From Pseudomonadota bacterium (GTDB taxonomy: Bacteria > Pseudomonadota > Alphaproteobacteria > Rhizobiales > Xanthobacteraceae): DNA of 15,890 nucleotides. Position numbers and translations under genes: made by a program. Positions 7,328-14,400 of this stretch are shown piece by piece (position 1 is the stretch's first letter; each line of letters begins with the position of its first letter). The stretch spans positions 1 through 15,890 of the forward strand of contig JAJYAH010000065.1 in NCBI GenBank assembly GCA_021779635.1, written 5' to 3'. Under the pieces are notes generated by a model. It did no database searches and was not told the origin of the DNA. It saw only the letters and a list, made by a program, of their open reading frames with translations.

Positions 7328-8533
7328 TTAGAGTTCGCCGACATGCTCCGGATCGGCACAGGCCAACGCAGCGGCACGCTCAGCCTTCGGCGGGTAAATC
7401 CACACGGTATTGATCTGCTGCTTGGTGTTCTTGGCCTCGTCGCCCACGAATTTGAGTTGGCGGTCCCAACCCAATGTGAAGATTGCTCCCGCTTCTCCCA
7501 GATCCAGGCAGGTGGCGTACGCCTCCTGATGGTATGGCCGGGTTGGAAGTCCCAAGAGGTCGGCGACGGCATTGTGGCCGGCAAACGCACCCATCCGCAG
7601 AGCATGTTGGCACGACATCAGTGCGTGATTACCGAGATCGTCGCATGCCGCCTTGGCCGCGTCGCCGGTGGCAAAAACGCCAGCCACGCCGGGAACGCGC
7701 AAGTCGCGGTCGACAAGCAAGCGCCCAAGATTGTCACGCTCTCCCGGGACCTGCGAGGTCAACGGTGCGGCGCGCATGCCTGCCGTCCAGATGACGGTCT
7801 CGCTTTCGACGTGCTCGCCGTCGGAAAGCGTAACCCCGGATTTGTCGATCGCTGTGACGCCGACGCCGACGCGGGTCTCGACGCCTAGCTTGCGCAAGGC
7901 TTCTTCGATAACAGGCCGGGGACTTGCGCCCATATCGGGAGCAACAGCGTTGTTGCGCTCGACGATGATGACCCGCGGCTTGACGTCCTTGCCGAAGATC
8001 GCACGAAGTCGCGCAGGCATCTCGGTCGCCGTTTCGATTCCGGTGAATCCCCCACCGGCCACGACGACCGTGTCACGCCCATTCCTCGCCGGCCGATCGG
8101 CCAGGCTACGGAGGTGCCTGTCGAGGGCGATCGCCTCGTCGAGCTGATCGACGCTGAACGCGTATTCGGCGAGGCCCGGAACCTCGGGACGGAACAGCCG
8201 GCTGCCGGTGGCCACCACCAGCCGATCGTACGAAAGGCTCTTCTTCGTGCCGCTTACGGTGGCGATTCCCACGACCCGAGACTGCGTATCGATCGTCGAG
8301 ACGCTGCCCCGGATGTAAGTAACGTCGATAGCTTTGAGGACATCCCTCAAGGGCGCTGTCAACGTTTCGGGGTTCGGCTCGTAAAGCCGCGGTCGAACAA
8401 CCAGAGTTGGCTCTGGCGCAATCAGCATGATTTCGAGTTCTTCGGTCGAAACGCCCTGGATGTCACGAAGACGAGCGGAGGAAAGTGCAGCGTACATGCC
8501 AGCAAAGCCGGCGCCGATAATGACTAGTCGCAT
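7328..8533 (-). CDS. FAD-dependent NADH dehydrogenase-like oxidoreductase (NDH-2 type)
   Basis: A 401-residue pyridine nucleotide-disulfide-type flavoprotein. The N-terminal FAD site is GAGFAG (residues 7-12). A second dinucleotide fold, VVAGGGFTGIETATEM, is for NAD(P)H. The C-terminal FAD contact is VFATGDAA, followed by HALMSCQHALRMGAFAGHNA. This order matches type II NADH:quinone oxidoreductases and related single-subunit dehydrogenases. No C-terminal membrane helix is seen, so any membrane contact would be peripheral, and a soluble oxidoreductase role is also possible. The ATG at 8533 has AAAGGAG 7 bases upstream and gives the family-like start MRLVIIGAGFAG. An in-frame GTG at 8596 also has a strong site (AAGGAG, 6 bases), which would add 21 residues. 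It lies downstream of an AraC gene that may regulate it. Confidence 0.87.
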   Translation of the reverse strand: MRLVIIGAGFAGMYAALSSARLRDIQGVSTEELEIMLIAPEPTLVVRPRLYEPNPETLTAPLRDVLKAIDVTYIRGSVSTIDTQSRVVGIATVSGTKKSLSYDRLVVATGSRLFRPEVPGLAEYAFSVDQLDEAIALDRHLRSLADRPARNGRDTVVVAGGGFTGIETATEMPARLRAIFGKDVKPRVIIVERNNAVAPDMGASPRPVIEEALRKLGVETRVGVGVTAIDKSGVTLSDGEHVESETVIWTAGMRAAPLTSQVPGERDNLGRLLVDRDLRVPGVAGVFATGDAAKAACDDLGNHALMSCQHALRMGAFAGHNAVADLLGLPTRPYHQEAYATCLDLGEAGAIFTLGWDRQLKFVGDEAKNTKQQINTVWIYPPKAERAAALACADPEHVGEL

Positions 8534-8967
8534 GTGATCACTCCTTTGGTTTGAGGTTGTCGAATGCGCCTGCATCACCGTCCCGATTTTATCCACGGCA
8601 AGCTCCTTAAGACTGACGGCGACGAAGACTTGAGCCGAAGGCTGCTGCGGCTATGGAGGAACGGAGCAAACCGGCATTATCTGGCGGCTTTCACACGTTG
8701 AGCTGCAGCCGCGCAAGTTTGACAGCCAACGGCGAATGCCCCCAGGTTGCGCTGGAGCCGACGGCCCGGTCCTAAGGATGAATTGAGCACCGTCACTGAT
8801 CATGATGGTGGTCATAGGGCTGCCGTAGAGGATTTGTGGTGGAATTTCTACCTGCTCGCCTGTTGCTGACGTGAAGCGAACGGCGAGTGAAAGTCCGTAG
8901 ACAAGTGCAGATGCGATCACTCGTCGACGCGTCCCGGTCGCAATCTGGCTGACGAAGTTTGCAGAGA
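8534..8967. other. Intergenic region between AraC and oxidoreductase genes, possible gene remnant
   Basis: This 434-base stretch should hold the promoter of the oxidoreductase gene, though I see no convincing -35/-10 pair. It also contains most of a low-confidence small ORF (8651-8971, minus). Within it, the minus strand from about 8815 reads MTTIMISDGAQ. This resembles the N-terminus of chloroperoxidase-type alpha/beta hydrolases, but the frame then diverges, as a decayed copy would. A GTG at 8596 with AAGGAG upstream opens a frame that joins the oxidoreductase. Confidence 0.45.
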
Positions 8968-8971
8968 TCAT
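8651..8971 (-). CDS. Possible small hypothetical protein overlapping the AraC stop
   Basis: An open frame of 106 codons starts with ATG at 8971, overlapping the AraC stop codon as ATGA, with GGGGA 6 bases upstream. That arrangement suggests translational coupling. Residues about 15-33 (RRRVIASALVYGLSLAVRF) form a basic plus hydrophobic stretch that could be a weak signal or membrane anchor. No known family is recognised, and the C-terminal half is rich in Pro, Ser and Cys with no clear fold. Residues 53-62 (MTTIMISDGA) resemble the start of alpha/beta hydrolases, so part of this frame may be gene debris. It may be non-coding. Confidence 0.3.
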   Translation of the reverse strand: MISANFVSQIATGTRRRVIASALVYGLSLAVRFTSATGEQVEIPPQILYGSPMTTIMISDGAQFILRTGPSAPAQPGGIRRWLSNLRGCSSTCESRQIMPVCSVPP

Positions 8972-10023
8972 TTGTTTCCCCGTCGGTTATGGGTGTCGGC
9001 ACTGTGACGATCTAGCTGATTGGAGTTGCGACTGCGCCAGAGCGATTGCTGCACTTCCAGAGTTATTGCTGTTGATGCGACTCGCCGCCGCCAGTCCGTG
9101 GGGGTCTCGCCAGTCAACTTCCTGAACGCCGCGGCGAACGCCGTTTGCGATGCGTAGCCAAGCTCCGCAGCGACCGCCGCAACTGATGCGTCGGTGTCAC
9201 GCAGCATGTTCATGGCCTGCTCAAGCCGGTGCTGGCGCAGCCAGGCGTGAGGCGAGAGGCCCGTGCTTTGCTTGAAAGCGCGAGCGAAGTGGAATCGAGA
9301 CAGACCGGCATCGGACGCAAGCGCCTCAAGCGAGACATCCGTGTCGCCGTCTGAACGCAGGCGGTCGATTGCACGAAGCAACGTTTTCGGCGCCAATCCG
9401 CCCGTCACTGGCCCAATAGCGGCCGGCGAGCCAGTGTGCGCGGCCAGCAGACGCGTTGCCAGAAGATCGGTGAGTTGCTGCCTGAACAACGCGTCCAGAG
9501 CGGCATTGCCGTCAAGGACTTCCGCCGCACTTAAGAGCAACTGAGATGTAATAGGATCGGGATGGGCTGTCCGCTCCAGGAGGTTGGTCGATATGGCGGT
9601 GTCAGCCTCGTCAGCAACGCGTTCGAGCGTTTTGTGAGGAAGATAGAGCTGAACGACATCGACGGGTTTCGGAATATCCCAGCGAGAGCTCGATCCTTCC
9701 GGAATAATGATCACGACCCCCCGACGAAATGTCCCCTTCGCGATTGTTCGCCCGGACCGCCGCTCCATCTGCTGGACCGTGCCGTTGTAAGCCATGATCA
9801 CGTGATCGGTCATCGGCTCGACGACGTCGTGTAAGGGGTCGTGCTTCCAGTGAGCGATCGTGCTACCCGATGGACCCGACGCAGTGCGAACCGGCCTGGT
9901 GTGGAGGACGCGGCTCATTTCTGCATCCGCAGCCCGCCGCTCGGTGGCCGACAGGTCGACCTGCGGGGCTTTGGGCTCGACCAGCAAACTCTTCAAGGGA
10001 TCTTGCAACACCGGTTTGTTCAT
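8968..10023 (-). CDS. AraC-family transcriptional regulator
   Basis: A 351-residue regulator. The DNA-binding part, about residues 212-315, has both AraC helix-turn-helix units: VSLEALASDAGLSRFHFARA followed by FKQSTGLSPHAWL, then SVAAVAAELGYASQTAFAAA followed by FRKLTGETPTDWRR. The N-terminal 200 residues look like a cupin-type sensing domain (MAYNGTVQQMERRSGR, FRRGVVIIIPEGSSSRW). A tail of about 36 polar residues extends past the last HTH helix, longer than usual. The frame opens at 10077, but the ATG at 10023 follows GAGGG and gives a more typical N-terminus. A small palindrome covers this binding site. It probably controls the oxidoreductase gene downstream, itself, or both; the inducer is unknown. 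Confidence 0.92.
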   Translation of the reverse strand: MNKPVLQDPLKSLLVEPKAPQVDLSATERRAADAEMSRVLHTRPVRTASGPSGSTIAHWKHDPLHDVVEPMTDHVIMAYNGTVQQMERRSGRTIAKGTFRRGVVIIIPEGSSSRWDIPKPVDVVQLYLPHKTLERVADEADTAISTNLLERTAHPDPITSQLLLSAAEVLDGNAALDALFRQQLTDLLATRLLAAHTGSPAAIGPVTGGLAPKTLLRAIDRLRSDGDTDVSLEALASDAGLSRFHFARAFKQSTGLSPHAWLRQHRLEQAMNMLRDTDASVAAVAAELGYASQTAFAAAFRKLTGETPTDWRRRVASTAITLEVQQSLWRSRNSNQLDRHSADTHNRRGNK

Positions 10024-10032
10024 GGGACCGCC

Positions 10033-10046
10033 CTCACGTTTGTGAG
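10033..10046. promoter_or_regulatory. Palindrome overlapping the AraC ribosome binding site
   Basis: CTCAC (10033-10037) and GTGAG (10042-10046) are perfect inverted arms with a 4-base spacer. On the minus strand the second arm overlaps GAGGG, the likely ribosome binding site of the AraC gene. It may be a small mRNA hairpin limiting translation or a protein-binding site. Confidence 0.3.
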
Positions 10047-10327
10047 TAGATCGCTCGCTCCACGCCGGCGTGTCCAAGGGGCTCAGAGGCGTGCAGCAGC
10101 GATCGTTTCGTGGACCTATGAGACCGCTAATGCTTGCTCTGTGGTATCGTGCCGGGGTCTAGCCGTGCGTTCTTAGCGGATAGCCAGACCTGCACCTTGA
10201 GATAGTGCCGCTTCGCGGAAGATCGGACGTCCCCGCTGGCAGGCTGATCCACGCCGCTAAACAGCGAATTCGGTTCGTAACTTCGACTTAACGCCGCCAG
10301 TCGCACCGTGGCCACAGACTATCCAGA

Positions 10328-10345
10328 GTCTAGGTCACCCTAGAC
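10328..10345. promoter_or_regulatory. Inverted repeat GTCTAGG-N4-CCTAGAC upstream of the ECF sigma gene
   Basis: Two perfect 7-bp arms with a 4-base spacer are centred about 103 bases upstream of the sigma factor ATG. The 18-bp dyad is the size of a site for a dimeric HTH regulator such as a LuxR-type response regulator. A second perfect 10-bp palindrome, CGGGGCCCCG, lies at 10362-10371. The assignment to any particular regulator is inference. Confidence 0.45.
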
Positions 10346-10439
10346 CAAGGGATTAGAAATACGGGGCCCCGCGCACAGTAGCGAGACCGGTTCCTTACGT
10401 CGCATCATGCCGCCCGGAAACAGCCGAGCGGAGAGGACC

Positions 10440-11234
10440 ATGTCCACGTGGGATGGACGACAGGGGGCGGAGACCCCGACGCAACCGCCGTGTCAGCCTC
10501 AGGATGATTTCCTCTCGCCGGGCAACGCGCCCGTCTTAGGACCTGGAATACTGCTGGATGGCGTTGAGAACGATCGCAAGCTTCCAGTTGAGCCATCCCG
10601 TATTACCAACAACGGCTACCTCGCATACGCCGTTTACCAAGTAGCGGAGATGAAAACGCATTTTTCGAGGCCCGCTCCTGATTGCCGCGTTGTGGTTGAG
10701 TGCATCTCGGACGAATTGCTCTTGAAAAGCATTTCCGACGGCAGCAAGGCGGCCATGCATATTTTTTTTGCCCGTCACCGCATGGGCGTGATCGGCTCCA
10801 TTCAGAGCGTCGTCTGCAACTCCGCTGTCGCGCACGATCTCGTTGGCTACGTTTTCCTCGATGTTTGGCGGTCGGCAAGGAAGTTCGAGAACCGCTCACG
10901 TGTCTCCATTTGGCTGTTTCAAACAGCCTGTTTCAATGCCGTTGGTGCTGGGCGATCTCGATTATTCGAGCACGGAGAAGTTGCCTTACGAACCGCACCG
11001 GACGCTACCCATGTTGCAAAGGAGCCGAACCACATTTTGCAAGCATGCGTCGACAGATTAACTCCCGCTCATCGCGAAGTAATCGAAATGATCTATTTTC
11101 GAAAGAAATCGATCGCAGAACTAAGCGAGCTTATTGGCATTCCCTGCGCCACCATGAGAGGCCGTCTGTTCTACGCGCGCAAGCAGCTTGCCCGAATGCT
11201 TGCCGCCGCGTGTGTAACATGTGCGTCGAATTGA
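10440..11234 (+). CDS. ECF-type RNA polymerase sigma factor, divergent, with N-terminal extension
   Basis: A 264-residue protein with sigma-70 region 2 at about residues 90-165 (SDELLLKSISDGSKAAMHIF, FARHRMGVIGSIQSVVCN, VGYVFLDVWRSARKFENRS) and region 4 at about 205-255 (LTPAHREVIEMIYFRKKSIAEL, GIPCATMRGRLFYARKQLARML). Spacing and motifs place it in the ECF class seen in rhizobia. Two things are odd. The first 88 residues are Pro/Gln-rich and unlike any known region, while typical ECF proteins begin right at region 2. In addition, SIWLFQTACFNAV, covering regions 2.3/2.4, departs from the usual TWL..IA pattern. ATG 10440 follows GGAG by 6 bases; a later ATG at 10650 lacks a usable site. A run of eight T (10762-10769) lies within the gene. 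No anti-sigma gene is adjacent; the giant sensor downstream may take that role. Confidence 0.82.
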   Translation: MSTWDGRQGAETPTQPPCQPQDDFLSPGNAPVLGPGILLDGVENDRKLPVEPSRITNNGYLAYAVYQVAEMKTHFSRPAPDCRVVVECISDELLLKSISDGSKAAMHIFFARHRMGVIGSIQSVVCNSAVAHDLVGYVFLDVWRSARKFENRSRVSIWLFQTACFNAVGAGRSRLFEHGEVALRTAPDATHVAKEPNHILQACVDRLTPAHREVIEMIYFRKKSIAELSELIGIPCATMRGRLFYARKQLARMLAAACVTCASN

Positions 11235-11410
11235 AGATGCGCGCAGGAAGCCGCCGCCAATGCCGCGATCTACACCTCATTTTGCACTTCGTTCCGCCCG
11301 AAATCCCATCGTCTCATGCTGGTCGAAGCCGCCGCTTTCGAATAGATTGCCGCGGCCAGCCGATAAGCTCGCCTACTGGACAATTAACCGCGGCTGCTGG
11401 ATTTTCAGGT

Positions 11411-14400
11411 GTGACAAACCTGACGAAACATAGCGTTGAGACGCTCTGGGAAGATGAGGAGTTTGTCCTGTTCCGACCTGTCCGGGACGATGGACGCCCT
11501 CTCCTGGTAAGCATGCCAGCGTCGGCCCAGCCAACAACAGAAACTGTAGCGCAGCTCAATCGCGCCTACGCGCTTCGAGGCGAGCTGGATTCCGCATGGG
11601 CGGCTCGGCCCGTTGCAATGGACTTCCGGGATGGACGGCCAGCGCTCCTAATCGAAGATCCGGGTGGCGTCGTACTTGCGAAAATGATTGGAACGCCTTG
11701 GACCCTGAAGCCATTCTTGAACATCTCGATCGGCTTGGCCGCTTCACTCGGTCGCTTGCACAGTCGCGGCATCATCCATAAAGACGTCAAGCCGTCCAAC
11801 ATTTTGGTCAAGATCGACACGTTCAGCGTATGGCTGGCCGGCTTCGGTATTGCATCGCGCCTGCCGCGCCAAAGACAAGCACCCGAGCCGCCGGAGATCA
11901 TTGCGGGGACCCTCGCCTACATGGCGCCCGAACAAACCGGCCGCATGAATCGATCCATTGATGCGCGCAGCGATCTCTATTCGTTCGGCATCACACTGTA
12001 CGAGATGCTCACCGGGACGCTTCCGTTCGCGGCCTCGGATCCCATGGAGTGGATTCACTGGCACATCGCGCGACAGCCGATGCGGCCCGAGGAACGGATT
12101 CCAGGAATTCCGGCCCCTGTTTCGGCGATCGTGATGAAGCTTCTCGCCAAGACAGCAGAGGACCGCTACCAGACAGCAGCCGGCGTTGAAAGCGATTTGC
12201 GCCGCTGTCTCGCCCAATGTGAGCTGCACAGGCGTATAGACCCGTTTACGCTCGGCCAAGACGACACGCCCGACGGTCTGTTGATCCCCGAAACACTTTA
12301 CGGACGAACGCGCGAAGTCGATGCGTTGCTCGCGTCATTCGACCGAATCTTCAAGAGCGGCAAACCCGAGCTAGTATTGGTTTCCGGCTATTCCGGAATC
12401 GGGAAATCGGCGGTTGTGAATGAACTGCACAAGGCGCTCGTTCCGCCACGCGGTTTCTTCGCATCTGGAAAATTCGATCAGTATAAGCGCGATATCCCTT
12501 ACGCCACTCTAGCTCGAGCTTTTCGAACCCTTGTTGGCAGCCTCCTCGTCAAAAGCGACTCAGATCTTCGTCCTTGGCGCGATGCCCTGCTCGACGCCTT
12601 GGGTCCGAACAGTCAACTGGTCAGCAACCTCATTCCGGAGCTAACTCTCATCATTGGAGAACAGCCCGCGGCGCCCGACATTCCGAACAGCGACGCGCGA
12701 GCGCGGTTCCATCTCGTCTTTCGACGGTTCATCGGCGTGTTTGCCCGGCCCGAGCATCCGCTCGCGCTCTTTCTCGACGATCTGCAATGGTTCGACCCGG
12801 CGACCCTCGATCTGATCGAGGATCTATTGACGCAACCGGATGTGAAGTACTTGATGTTGATTGGCGCATATCGCGACAACGAAGTTAGCGCTAACCATCC
12901 GCTGGCACGCAAGCTGCAATCTATGCGCCAGGCTGGCTTGGTGACGCGGGATATTGTGCTCGCACCCTTACGTCGCGAAGACGTACGCGACCTGGTCGCC
13001 GACTCGCTCCACTGCGCCGACGGCACCTCGGATCCGCTTGCAGACCTGGTCCACGACAAGACAGGGGGCAATCCGTTTTTCACGATTCAGTTCCTTTCCG
13101 CGCTCTCTGAGGAGGGACTGCTCGCGTTCGATCATGGCACGATGCGGTGGTCGTGGGACCTGGCCCACATTCATGCCAAGGAACATACCGATAACATTGC
13201 CGATCTAATGGTCAGCAAGCTGAACCGCTTGCCACTCAACACGCAGATCGCGTTGCAGCAACTTGCGTGCCTGGGCAACAGCGCAGAGTTTTCAGTCATC
13301 GAAATCACTCGAGAGGAGGCAGCGCAAGATCTACACGATGATATGCTCGAAGCGTTGCGAACCGGATTGCTGACTTCGTCCGACGGCTCGTACCGCTTCC
13401 TCCACGACCGCGTTCAAGAAGCTGCTTACTCCCTGATCCCGGAAAATCAACGCGCCGAGGTCCATCTCAGGATCGGCAGGTTGCTTTCAGCGCGGACGCC
13501 TTTAGAAAAGCGGGAAGAAGCGATCTTCGAGATCGTCAACCAATTCAACCGCGCTCTCCACCTGATCACATCAGTTGCAGAGCGCGAATTTATTGCTGAA
13601 CTGACTCTGCTCGCTGCGAGGCGGGCAAAGGCTGCGACAGCGTATGCCTCGGCTCTGAACTATCTACGCGCTGGGCGGGAATTGCTGACGGAAGACACCT
13701 GGAAGCACAACCGTGACGTTATTTTCTCGATCGAATGTCTCCTGGCCGAGTGTGAGGTTCTGACAGCCGACGTCGCCAAAGCGGAACATCGGCTATCAGT
13801 GCTGGCAAGACGCACGCAGAACGCGCGCGAAACCGCCCTCGTGACGCGGCTGCGTCTGACACTGTATGTGGATCGCAGCGACCGCGCCGTGGATGTATTA
13901 CTTGAATATATGCGAGGCCGTGGAACGGTTTGGACCTCGCATCCTTCCGAAGCCGAAGTGCTGCTGGAATACAAGCAAATCTGGTCCTTGCTAGGAACGC
14001 GTCAAATCGAAGAACTCATCGACGCGCCGTTGATAACCGATCCTGACGTCCTCGACCTTATGAACGTCCTTGCTGAGGCGGTAGCCCCTGCGGTGTATAC
14101 CGATCAACGGCTTCTAGCCATCATTCTTTGTCGGATGGTCTGCCTTAGCCTGGAGCATGGCAGCTGCGACGCATCGTGCTTCGCTTATGTTCAGCTGTCT
14201 ATGACAGCCGGCCCTTTATTCGGTGACTACCAGGCTCAATACCGCTTTGCCACGCTCGGCTGCGATCTCGTCGAAAAGCATGGGCTACTTCGGTATCAAG
14301 CCCGGGTCTATATGAATTTTACCGCCCTCGTCACGCCATGGGTGAAACATGTTCGAGAGCAACGAGAACTTTACGATCGCGGCTTCGACCTTGCTAATCG

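Larger units (their letters stand above)
10024..10439. other. Divergent intergenic region between AraC and ECF sigma genes
   Basis: A 416-base non-coding stretch serving as the promoter region for AraC (leftwards) and the ECF sigma gene (rightwards). It holds three dyads: CTCACGTTTGTGAG at 10033-10046, GTCTAGGTCACCCTAGAC at 10328-10345 and CGGGGCCCCG at 10362-10371. I looked for a GGAAC-N16/17-CGTT stress-sigma promoter and found none. A 62-codon minus-strand frame (10127-10315, GTG start) has no recognisable family or good ribosome binding site. Confidence 0.6.

Noticed and set aside
10127..10315. 62-codon minus-strand frame in the AraC-ECF gap
   Set aside because: Needs a GTG start with no convincing ribosome binding site, and its sequence matches no family I know. 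Kept only as part of the intergenic description.
10340..10439. General-stress sigma (EcfG) promoter before the ECF gene
   Set aside because: A GGAAC is present on the minus strand near 10395, but no CGTT follows at the required 16-17 base spacing.
11221..11433. 70-codon plus-strand frame between sigma and sensor genes
   Set aside because: Overlaps the sensor frame's upstream extension, has no ribosome binding site and no recognisable protein features.
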